Assembly (NCBI GenBank): GCA_032718475.1
Contig: JAUCBJ010006576.1
Span: 1 to 64,000, forward strand
Length of the DNA stretch: 64,000 nucleotides
Source: Nemertoderma westbladi
Taxonomy: Eukaryota; Xenacoelomorpha; Nemertodermatida; Nemertodermatidae
Direction of reading: 5' to 3'
Shown: positions 29,601-38,435 of the stretch, piece by piece
How positions within the stretch are numbered: the first letter of the stretch is position 1
Layout: the number at the start of each line of letters is the position of its first letter
The notes under the pieces: model-generated
What the model saw: only the letters and a program-made list of their open reading frames with translations
What the model was told of the DNA's origin: nothing
Database searches by the model: none
Translations under genes and position numbers: made by a program

Positions 29601-32600
29601 ATGATCCCAAAAGCCTGGATGGTCATCCAGTACTCTACCGGTTTCTGGTTGAGGTCTCCTTCAGGCCACCACAGAAATCTCAGGCTATCTCTATCTCTAT
29701 CCAGCGCCTTGACTTGTAAGAACATTCCTTCTATATCAGAGGCGAACGCGATGGAATATTGTCTTAATCTTAATAGTATTCCCAACAAAGATTGGAGTAA
29801 GTTGGGTCCTGGTAACAACTCGGAATTGAGGGATTGGCCCATATATAGAGCAGAGCCATCAAATACGACTCGTACTTCATGGGGTTTACCGGGTTTGGGA
29901 ACGTAATGATGTGTTAAGTAATACGTTCTCTCAGTCACTGGTGTTCCTTCCGGTACTCTCTCCGCGTATCCCTTTGTTATAAATTTCTTCAGCTGAGTTT
30001 GGTACATTTCTTTCGCTGAAGCATTAGCTTTAAGGCGTCGATATAATTGAGCGATTCTTTTCTCTGCCAAGGGTCTGTTATTTATAAATCTAGGTTCTCG
30101 TTTTCGAAATGGTAGGCCGATTTCATACCTACCTTGGTCCTTTAAAAAACGTGTAGTTGTTTCCTGGATTTGCTTGGCTCTTTCTTCTTCTATCGATAGA
30201 GCCTTATCATATGAATTGAGCTCTACCAGTTCCTGAGTAAAGAATCGTACAGCTAGTTTGTCCCGAGTTCTAGCGTTGTAGCGCTCTATCTCATCGTTTA
30301 GTTCGTCATTGTAAGCGATGGGTTCCGATGGGTGAATCAGTTGACATAGGTTCACCTGACTTTTCCAAGTTTGGTTTTCTGTAAGTAGGTCGATTGTGTT
30401 CTCTTCATCGAAGAGTTGGTAGATGTCGTCATTATCTGAGGAGTATGGTGTTCCCTCAGTTAGTTCGTCCACCTCACTGCTCTCCACTTCCCAATCGTGT
30501 ACTTGGTATGTTTGTTCTTGTGGCATTCTCTCTTCGAGAGTCCTGCGGGAAGGGCCAGTAAAGTACCAACCTACTCTAGTTCTTACTGCATAGGTTTGCA
30601 GTGGCTGTGGTTGAGCAGGCCGTTTCTCCAATGTTTCGAGCGCCTCATGCGCGTTCTGGCCGATGAGTATTTGCACTCCAGGATAATCTGTCTGGAATCG
30701 AGGTATCTTAAGATGTTGGATGCTCTCATCCTCGTCCCAATTATAAAGGTCTGCTTGAGTAGTAGCGAAGTTCTTTATAGCCACCATTTTTACCGACCTT
30801 ATACCTTGTGCTCCTAACTTATCCTGGGGGGTGGACAACACACCTACATAGTAATCTGCCGTTAAGGTAGATTTCCAAACCTGCATAATTCCTGACATAT
30901 TCAATTTAGTCCGGAATTTGGGTTGTCCAGCAAAGATATCTTCGGCTAGTTCTTGATCGATGAATGTTCCTGTGCTGCCAGAGTCAAGGAGGGCGTTCAC
31001 TATGTAACTTTTGTTAAGACCGTGAACTCTTACCTGCACTACAGGAAATTCTCTGATTCCTACGTTGGAAGTTGGAGCTTTCCAAGATGGTTGTTTGGCA
31101 AAAGTAGTTGGGGGAAACTCATTGTTGGTGTCCTTTTCATAAGTAAGTGCTCGATACACTGCGGTATTGATTAGATAACAGGATTCGTTGGCGTCGGAGA
31201 ATTCGTCAGTATAGTATCCTTCCATCTCAGATTCTTGATCAGTATCGTTTACATCACTGAATTGGACATGTAGTTCGGGCTCACTTACCTGACTCTGTTT
31301 ATCTCGTTCGAACTCACTGTGTAACAAGATGTGATGTTTCGCGCCACACTTTGCACACTTTATGTCGGAGTAACAGGTTCGCCGTTGGTGTCCTGGTCTG
31401 AGGCAATTATAGCATAACCGCTTGTCCCACACGACTGCACGTCTGTCTACAAGGGATTTCTTTAGAAATTCAGCACACGCACTCAAACGGTGGGTCCCGT
31501 CGCACAGCGCACAGTTAGGTTTTATGTTACTCACTTTACCTTGGGTAACTTGATGCACTCTCGTTTTTTCTTCGGGTTTTCTTCGGTGCATTCTGTTAGG
31601 AGACTGAGGGGGGGTCTTGGCAACCTGCTCTCTCCTAACGTTGTTTCGAGCCTTATATTTACTTACATCTTTTGGAGTTTTGCTAACGTAGTAAGATCTC
31701 TCAGTGTCTTTCCCGCTGTCCTCTTCTTGAGAAGCTTGGCTTTCGCCGTCGTCAGTGTAACACACCGGTGTTACTCTTCTCCTAGAAGCGGGTTTCTCAC
31801 TTACCTTATTTTCCGATGTTTTCTCTCTGGACTGCTTGATGAGTTGTAGTTTTACCTCACCATCTAAGAAGGACATGAGATCAGCCATGGTAGGACTTCG
31901 TCGTTGTTGTTCGTTCATGTACAACACTTTCTTGTCCCAGCGTGTACATACTCCACCCTTTGGTAAAGTAGAGACTACGGCTCCAATAACCATTGAACTC
32001 TGATATTCATGAGACTTACCTAACCAGTCCAATTGTCTACAGATCTCCTGAATTTCATCGGAAAATTCTATAATCCCGCTACTAAGGAAGTGTCGGGGGG
32101 CTACTAATTTTGCATATAAATACTTAGCTATGTTATCCTTGTTACCATACCTGATGTTTAATGTATCCCATACTTGTCTTAATCCTTCTGGATGTCCAAT
32201 AAACTTTAACGCCATTAACTTGGGAGGTCCTTCCAAGCACTTGATGAGGAACCTAAGTTTCTGTCCGTTAGATAGTACAGAGTTCTGTATGCTGTCTTTG
32301 TAATATTCGTTGAAAGGTAACCATTTCATCTCGTCTCCATTGAATTTGACGATCTCTCCCACTTTGACCGCCTGGCGGGCTTCTGTTCTAGCCATCTGCC
32401 GCGTAAAGCTTTCTTGGGCCATCGTGTTATTTAATATCGAATTATCGGTATATAAATTTCTCGGATCAGTATCAGGTCTATAGGGAATATCATTAATAAC
32501 AGGTCTATAATCACCCTTAATAGGGTTTGCTATAGGAGTTTCTACTTCACTAGCAGTATAGATGCGTGTAGGCTCCACACCTTGCGCATGTAATACTTCA

Positions 32601-34717
32601 GACCTAACAGGTTGACACAATGTTACAGGGGGTATTGGTATGCCCTTTTGTATATTGACTAATTTGTCGCGTTCCAGTGCGATACTTTGCTGCACTTCTT
32701 GCAATTCTGCCCTACCTTCCCTTACTGTTCCCTTAAGCTGATGGACAGTCTCCTGCATCTGTCCGAGCAGGAGATTCATCCCCCGCCGTCCCTCCTCTAC
32801 CCACTCGACCGCCGAAGCGGGAGTCGCCAACATTGAAGCGGGCTGACGCGGGACGACGGGAGACAAATCTTTGATTTCTCTCTCAGCTTCCAGGACAGGG
32901 ATATTCTCATGGACTGTTCTACCGGGTACAGGTAGTGTAGTACTGTGTAAAGGGAATTTAGAGTGAAGCTCTGGAAGTACAGGGGTCTCTAACACAGAAG
33001 TGACTTTGGGAACGACAGGCCTAATTATTTCAGGCTCATCAACTATTGTAGGGAGTCTTTTGACCTGAACAGTTTGGTCTATGGGTTCCGTACTACCTAA
33101 GTCTGTGCTAGCTAGCTGTCTTTTAACAGCTGGGGGCAAATCAGGCAATTTGTGACGGTGAGATGTTTTTCTACGCCTGCTTAGACGAGATCTATTTCCT
33201 CCGCCTTCAGGATCGGTGGTTTCGCTTTCCTCCGATGATGTGTATCCCTGGCGTTTGGGAGTAGATCGTCTCATCATCTGCATTTGCCTAGCAGTTAACT
33301 GTTTATTTATGTTGTCTTGCGTCTCTTGCAGATTTTCCAACTCCAGTTGGGTAGTCTGCTCAGACGCTCTCCGTTCTGCTTCTGCCACTGCCCTTTCCGC
33401 CTTTGCTTCTGCCGCCGCTGCCTTTCTTTTTGCTTCTGCTTCTGCTTCTGCCGCTGCTGCCCTTGCTGCTATTCTTTCTGCTTCTACTTCTACCGCCGCT
33501 GCTTTTCTTTCTGCTTCTGCTTCTGCCGTAGCCGCCGCCTTTTGTTCCTCTATCCGTCTTTTCTTTACCTTTTCTTCTTGGACTCTAGCGAGGCGGAGTT
33601 TTTCATCAAATTCTGCTTGGTTAGCAGCTAACATTTCAGCATCGATTGAATCTAACACACGCTGGGTTCCTTCACTATTGGGGGAAAGTCCAGACAGCCG
33701 TCTCCTCAACTCTTCGTCTCCTAGGAATCGCTGATAGTCGGACAGATAAATGTCGATGGCGTCTCTCGTTCGTGGTTTCTCTGAGGTCTCTTCGCCTTCC
33801 ACTTGAGAAAGGGTGGCATCGGTTGGTTCTTCATAAGTTAGTCTCTCAGACAGCTGGGATTTCCACTGGTCCGTTTCTTGTACTTTGCGACCTACCCGCT
33901 GGAACCAAGTTTTGACAGCAACCTGCAGCGACGTGTCCTGTCTTCTTTTGGAAGTTTCCTCAAAAGCTGATAGGATTAGTCGAATGCGTAGGGTTCTTTC
34001 ACGTACTTGATATAGCAGTTCTTCCTGCTCTTGAGGTCCTTGGGGTTGTCGAAACAGTTGTTCTTCTAATCTCTCTAAGGAGCCGAAGAATCCCTGCACA
34101 TATCCTGCTGCCGACCTCTTCCAAACAGCTGGATCCATCGTATCTTTAGCCACTCCCATCCTGTGTATATCTTCCCAAGTAGCCTCGGACAGATCTAACG
34201 GGAGTCCGGGTCCGGGAAAGATCCATTGTGACTCGACAATAGACATCAATTCTTCCCTGGCGTATCCCGCATAATCATCTTGGGTCGCTCGCTTATTTCT
34301 CGCCCAATCTGCTTGATGTTCCTCCACCGCAATCGATATAGTTGTTAGCACTGCGGCAGGAAGGTTGAGAAGGGGGTCCGAGTAGGCTTTAGCCGTCATC
34401 TGCACTCCGCGTTCGGGGGTCAGCTCTACAGTATCCGAACTACTGGAGCTATCGGATCGTTGGGAACAAGTTTCTTGACTAGGATGTTGCTGCTGTTGGA
34501 CAGCTGCTTCCTGGTTCCGTTTGACTTGGGCCCGAGTGCCGATGATAGACCTACGGTGTTGGATTAGCTTAGGGTCTGATACTACTACTGTAGGGATGAC
34601 CTTTCTTTCAGTAGGAGGTGAGCTGAACTCCTTTCTTAATCGCTCCACACTCCTATCTGTGTCACAGATGGTTGTATCGATTAGACTGTCTGACAGGTTT
34701 TGCTGAGTGTCAGACAT
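26615..34717 (-). CDS. gag-pol: BEL/Pao Gag-Pol polyprotein, 2700 aa, intact
   Basis: A single frame from ATG (34715-34717) to stop. In order: Gln/Ser-rich N-terminus; Ala/Glu/Arg coiled coil at about 370-460; DUF1759-type Gag near 770-960 (KFNGDEMKWLPF); zinc knuckles CALCDGTHRLSAC (about 1069), CYNCLRPGHQRRTC (about 1100) and CAKCGAKHHILLH; aspartic protease with NALLDSGSTGTF (about 1244); reverse transcriptase with VRVVFDGSA and catalytic YMDD (about 1740); RNase H region HVFGDASDMGIGIVAY (about 1914); integrase with an HH-CC finger ending CIPCRK, then core D (NTGVDLFGP, about 2366), D (MRSDKGTNF, about 2428) and E (WWGGSWERL, about 2474); C-terminal DUF5641-like domain (SAGDMVLIVDPDLPRKRW, about 2597). 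The Gag portion before DUF1759 is some 770 residues, much longer than usual. All catalytic residues are present, so this copy could supply active enzymes. Confidence 0.96.
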   Translation of the reverse strand: MSDTQQNLSDSLIDTTICDTDRSVERLRKEFSSPPTERKVIPTVVVSDPKLIQHRRSIIGTRAQVKRNQEAAVQQQQHPSQETCSQRSDSSSSSDTVELTPERGVQMTAKAYSDPLLNLPAAVLTTISIAVEEHQADWARNKRATQDDYAGYAREELMSIVESQWIFPGPGLPLDLSEATWEDIHRMGVAKDTMDPAVWKRSAAGYVQGFFGSLERLEEQLFRQPQGPQEQEELLYQVRERTLRIRLILSAFEETSKRRQDTSLQVAVKTWFQRVGRKVQETDQWKSQLSERLTYEEPTDATLSQVEGEETSEKPRTRDAIDIYLSDYQRFLGDEELRRRLSGLSPNSEGTQRVLDSIDAEMLAANQAEFDEKLRLARVQEEKVKKRRIEEQKAAATAEAEAERKAAAVEVEAERIAARAAAAEAEAEAKRKAAAAEAKAERAVAEAERRASEQTTQLELENLQETQDNINKQLTARQMQMMRRSTPKRQGYTSSEESETTDPEGGGNRSRLSRRRKTSHRHKLPDLPPAVKRQLASTDLGSTEPIDQTVQVKRLPTIVDEPEIIRPVVPKVTSVLETPVLPELHSKFPLHSTTLPVPGRTVHENIPVLEAEREIKDLSPVVPRQPASMLATPASAVEWVEEGRRGMNLLLGQMQETVHQLKGTVREGRAELQEVQQSIALERDKLVNIQKGIPIPPVTLCQPVRSEVLHAQGVEPTRIYTASEVETPIANPIKGDYRPVINDIPYRPDTDPRNLYTDNSILNNTMAQESFTRQMARTEARQAVKVGEIVKFNGDEMKWLPFNEYYKDSIQNSVLSNGQKLRFLIKCLEGPPKLMALKFIGHPEGLRQVWDTLNIRYGNKDNIAKYLYAKLVAPRHFLSSGIIEFSDEIQEICRQLDWLGKSHEYQSSMVIGAVVSTLPKGGVCTRWDKKVLYMNEQQRRSPTMADLMSFLDGEVKLQLIKQSREKTSENKVSEKPASRRRVTPVCYTDDGESQASQEEDSGKDTERSYYVSKTPKDVSKYKARNNVRREQVAKTPPQSPNRMHRRKPEEKTRVHQVTQGKVSNIKPNCALCDGTHRLSACAEFLKKSLVDRRAVVWDKRLCYNCLRPGHQRRTCYSDIKCAKCGAKHHILLHSEFERDKQSQVSEPELHVQFSDVNDTDQESEMEGYYTDEFSDANESCYLINTAVYRALTYEKDTNNEFPPTTFAKQPSWKAPTSNVGIREFPVVQVRVHGLNKSYIVNALLDSGSTGTFIDQELAEDIFAGQPKFRTKLNMSGIMQVWKSTLTADYYVGVLSTPQDKLGAQGIRSVKMVAIKNFATTQADLYNWDEDESIQHLKIPRFQTDYPGVQILIGQNAHEALETLEKRPAQPQPLQTYAVRTRVGWYFTGPSRRTLEERMPQEQTYQVHDWEVESSEVDELTEGTPYSSDNDDIYQLFDEENTIDLLTENQTWKSQVNLCQLIHPSEPIAYNDELNDEIERYNARTRDKLAVRFFTQELVELNSYDKALSIEEERAKQIQETTTRFLKDQGRYEIGLPFRKREPRFINNRPLAEKRIAQLYRRLKANASAKEMYQTQLKKFITKGYAERVPEGTPVTERTYYLTHHYVPKPGKPHEVRVVFDGSALYMGQSLNSELLPGPNLLQSLLGILLRLRQYSIAFASDIEGMFLQVKALDRDRDSLRFLWWPEGDLNQKPVEYWMTIQAFGIISSPSNACSVVRTTANDNRDSFSKEVIDNIKRNIYMDDNLRSLPSVEEAIAVAKGTVECLKRGGFRLTKFTSNSREFLEAIPVEDRGAKDLDLIKDDLPETKTLGLKWDTERDILFFQLKQRDNPVRTKRICLSILSTYFDPLGFISPVILIARSLVQQMWLENHSWDDPLKGELLKKWMKWEDSLPAIENFIISRAYFGHVLPTYSYQLHVFGDASDMGIGIVAYLRVETPDGIKVALVTSKALINNKLKVPRAELKAALYATAIGRNVTEQIDYPLEKTVYWTDALLVLEYLTNEVCQFSVFVTNRVAIILSRTKIDQWRHCPGTINPADIASRGATPQELIDTPDWLGGPDFLSKEEDEWPPHLTTAEIRQAKGAETVKPKTRASKSKLFKPTIDLSVLHTSGNDASDPQSLNTNKSVVEIRDRDWKSGIPDVSQGISPMLQRAMHHYSSWNRLCKAVTYLRRCFHHHYSRTKTTSDHAPLTSAQVHVIKNLPKYKISDRFLKEKISHQEYEETNKQILRLLQCYEDSEKYFLLLRNPQMRLRDRFSSTMIDGLIRVGGRLTNAPLSFDTKFPILIRNLEVQIKMIVDVHGKLYHAGRERILSEIRTRYYFDKPCRALNQVLRNCIPCRKAFSRPLTQREAELPRERVSFYEPPFTNTGVDLFGPIEVYRARTIVKRWCVIFVCMTCRAIHLDMVNDLSTNSFVLSLRRQIACFGTSNTMRSDKGTNFIGANNEIQAYVKDWNQRQVDDQLRITASSWTFNAADAPWWGGSWERLIRSVKTAFHFIVPCRAYLTDELLRTLMEEIAAYLNERPLMPVSSSPDSLEALTPAHFLLKKPVAMLPRSEIADGDEYCRRTWQLMQLLSRRFADHFEKHYLPTLQLRTKWFAQQENVSAGDMVLIVDPDLPRKRWQTGRIIETHISDDGLVRSVELIVMRRNFKKPGIIFETQQLNRPVGRLCLLERDRELSGNYGRQDTLPTTTSLIPQTSRDSLT

Positions 34718-36953
34718 GTTTAGCTATACAGTTGAATGCCTACTGCTATAGTTACAGTTAAAGCAAGTCTAGTAATTCAGTATGACCGTTGGCCTAGTAC
34801 CGGTAATTTATTGCAGTATTAGAATACCGGTATGCGCTTATAATATATATATAAGTATTGTAAACTAGGTTTGTCACAGAGTACCGGTATATAATTTTAG
34901 CACAAATATATATAAATATATAATAGGCCTATCGTGAATACCGGTATGCAGCTTACACTTATAGTATATATAAGTATAATTATGAACTAGAATTAGTTAC
35001 AGAATACCGGTATGATTTCAGCTCAAATTTATAGAAATAAATATAATAAGCCTATGGTAAATACCGGTATGTCAATTAATTTAGAATAATTGAATTTCTG
35101 AATATTTTAGGGTTACTTGGTTACTTTAATTTACTTTATTACCGTTATTTAAGCAGTAGTCCAACTGATATTGAGACCTAGTTGTTGTATGGCAGGCCTA
35201 CTATTTATAAATCGTTTGAGTTGATTTATAATATATATATACCCGTTTAAAAAGGGTTTTGTCAATATTTGAAATAAATGTTATTATTTCTGGGGGAAGT
35301 CACTACACAGAAGCTGTGCGCTCTCAGTGAAGTGCTACCTATTTGACACTAAAACAGATAATTCTAATTTACCTAAGTTACTTAATACTACAAATTACTT
35401 ACGATACGGGTGAGATTAATTCTCTAATTAAACACAACAAAATATTACGTACGAATTTTTAGGGTAATTTTACAGGAAGTCTACAAACCAGTCTAACAAA
35501 GGGTTAGAATTCTGGTTATTACAACGGACAGGGTACTACGGTATTTGAAAATAATAAGTAGTAGTAAATATATTGCACTGTCCAGATAGGAAAATACCAC
35601 CGCCTGACGACCTATAACCGTATCACTATAGGTACTACGTTATGTATCACGGAGTGTTCCTACCTAGAAGTTAATTACCGCAGACTACCAGATCCAGCGT
35701 GCCTATTAACCACTTTACAACACAAATATACTGCCCACACACTAATTACTTTCGGAAAGCACTGTACACTAAACCCTAAATTAGGTACAAGTACTGGTAC
35801 AACAAATAAGCAGTAGTTAAATATACTTGAACAGTTAAAAGAACCACGGCATCTGCTGGAGTGACCAGAGCACAAAGTCACCAGTCTTGTCCTACGCCAA
35901 TCAGCCCGTGTAGTACCGGGGTTAATTTAACTATAACGGTATGTATAACAAACACAATTACTGTAGGAATAAACTTGGGGACATGAATGTTGCGAATAAT
36001 CGCATAAACTCTGAATAATAAATATTACGCTACCCGTACAGAATACTCAAACAAAATACAGACCAAACGCTGGCAGACTACCACCAAGCCTAAATAAACT
36101 ACTGTATGTGCAGATTCCAAAACGGTTAGTTAGTATGCGTTCTAACACGGTAGTACGACTTATTCTTTAAGAGGGGATTGACCTTACAGCTATGGCTGCC
36201 CCAACTTACTAACTGGCACTTTATCAGACAAACTCTACACAAGCAGCAATCTCTTCAGACCTAATAATAGCTAGACAACAATCCAGCCTACAAAATATCT
36301 GAGTAATAACTATTACGGTACCTGAACAGACCACACAAACAAACACAAGCCAAAACGCTGGCAGAATACTGTCAAGCCTAAATAAACTACAGTATGTGCA
36401 GATTCCAAAATTGTTAGTTAGTATGCGTTCTAACACGGTAGTACGACTTATTCTTTAAGAGGGGATTGACCTTACAGCTATGGCTGCCCCAACTTACTAA
36501 CTGGCACTCTATCGGACAAACTCTACACACGCCGCAATCTCTCCAAACCCAACAACAATCTGACAACAGTCCGGCCTACAGTTATCTGAACAATCTGAGC
36601 AGACTTACACGTCTTCAGCTCAATATTAACTTACTAGGAAATAAAACTGACCGTAATAGACCTAAGTAAAATCCCAATAAAAACCAGGCGTCCCCGATTT
36701 AATATCGAGACCTACCGGTATACAATAATCAAAATCGAATAATACTAATGTACTTATACTGGAAGTACCGGTTAGGACAGTTGGGCCTACGGACCTACAG
36801 AAGTACCGGTTCTGACAGTTGGACCTACGGACCTACAGCAGTACCGGTTCTGGCAGTTGGGCCTACTGACCTACAGAAGTACCGGTTCTGGTTTACCGGT
36901 TGACCGGTACTTTCAACTTTATTGCTTACTGCAATAAAGTCAATGACTGTTAT
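34718..36953 (-). other. 2.2-kb untranslated leader of the inner element
   Basis: No long frame. Three kinds of internal repeats: six copies of the palindrome TACCGGTA between 34798 and 35069 (start positions 34798, 34825, 34882, 34939, 35005, 35062), mostly 57 bases apart; a ~250-bp direct duplication (about 36060-36313 and 36349-36598); and three or four ~41-bp units with GTACCGGTTCTG.CAGTTGG.CC at 36765-36900. In element sense the bases right after the LTR are ATAACAGTCATTGAC; no standard TGG-starting primer-binding site is evident. The outer copy has lost this region. Confidence 0.7.
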
Positions 36954-38253
36954 TGTACGCGCTTTTGAAGACCTTTAGCAGTTTAACCTGCCAAAATTTA
37001 TATGTCTTTTGGTTTATAAATATACTTTAGAAGATGACAAATATTTAATACCAATAAACACAACATTAGCAGAAGCCAGCCTAGTGCGCGTCCATTCACC
37101 CGCTGGATAGTCCCGGGAGACTGGATTCTGAGGGCTTAGATTATTATTGCAGTGAAGCTTACTGTATTGTATTATTCGATTGATCGTTAATAATTAATTT
37201 CTGACTAATATTATTTACTTTCGGGAAATATTAACAGTTCCTTTAGGACGTGGCGCTCTATCTAAGTAAACCGAGATATGACTTATACTAATCACAACGG
37301 TAAGTCGGTAAGGCTTAAGATTCACGTATGAGGCGCATTCTTTAGGAAATGCTTAGTTATCAATCACAATCATGCACACTACCGGTAACACACAATACTG
37401 CACACTAATTTGCCGACCGTCAATGAATTTTATCATATATAAAGAGAACAGCAACGGACCAATGTAGTGCTTATCAAATAGCATTAAATTCACTACAAAC
37501 CACAACAATATAAGTCGCAATTGCTATATATAACCCGTCTCTCTAACCTGTAGTGTATCAAGAAAATTGGGAAATTTGGGTTCTTTATATATGTTCTCCA
37601 AATAATATTCAACCAAAACACAACAGTAAATAGCAGTATAATAATGTATGTTGAACCGATAATATAAAAATAGAAACCAGTTGACATGAATTGATATATG
37701 ATGTGGACTGTGTATTGGATTGATTTGAGTTGCATTGAATTGATAACAGTCATACGTTCTATAATTTAAGCCTACTAATGTTTCTTCTAAAAGTATGAAA
37801 CGCATTGATTCTAGAGCCGTTGTTCCTGGCCTAGACAGCAATAACAACAAAGTATCAAGAAAAAACAGTAAGACTGAACACTCTCCTTATGATCGACCGA
37901 AAAGCTACACGTCGACAGGAAAAATCGCTCTGATTGGCTCAAGCCAAACAAAGAACCATGCGTCCAATGGCTGTTTCCATGTCAGCAACCAGCTGTTAGA
38001 TGTCGTAATATGAATCGTCACAGCTAAGCTATGAAAGGTATTTGTCGCATTGCAGGTTTTTTGCCTTACCATGTCCGCTAAAACACGTATATAGCAGAAT
38101 GACTTTTATGTCCGTTAAAACACCTGTAACGGTACCTTGCGGGCGAGGGGAATATATATACAGTTAGAGAACCTTTTTAGAGTATTCCAGCGCCTGGGGG
38201 GAAACTGGATTGCGAAGCAAAAGGGCCAGTTATATCCCACAGAAGCTTTTACA
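36954..38253 (-). repeat. 5' LTR of the inner element
   Basis: 1300 bp; partner of 19302-20601. Transcription of the element should begin within it, running leftward. Target duplication CTAAT follows at 38254-38258. Confidence 0.95.
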
Positions 38254-38435
38254 CTAATCTACTAGATAATCGCTAAAATAACATTCTACTAAATAAAATT
38301 AAAGAAAACGATTATAATAAAATTACATAATAATACATACATAAATATAAAATAATAAAAACAAATATAAAATAATATAGTCACACACCCACTCCAGACG
38401 CTGTTACGTTGGGGAGTCCCTAGATGTTTGTTGGA

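Larger units (their letters stand above)
19302..38253 (-). mobile_element. Inner BEL/Pao family A retrotransposon, 18.95 kb, full length
   Basis: Two LTRs of exactly 1300 bp (19302-20601 and 36954-38253), TG...CA, with a perfect 5-bp target duplication CTAAT (19297-19301 and 38254-38258). By eye the LTRs differ at about five positions, so the insertion is recent. Order in element sense (minus): 5' LTR, 2.2-kb leader, 2700-aa gag-pol, 1.6-kb spacer, ORF3 of about 1.4 thousand codons (broken), polypurine tract, 3' LTR. It sits in the pol-ORF3 spacer of an older copy of the same family. Typical BEL/Pao elements are far shorter; the excess comes from the leader, the long Gag N-terminus, the spacer and ORF3. 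Confidence 0.95.

Noticed and set aside
36910-36956. tRNA primer-binding site next to the 5' LTR
   Set aside because: The bases after the LTR (ATAACAGTCATTGAC in element sense) do not start with TGG and I could not match a tRNA 3' end.
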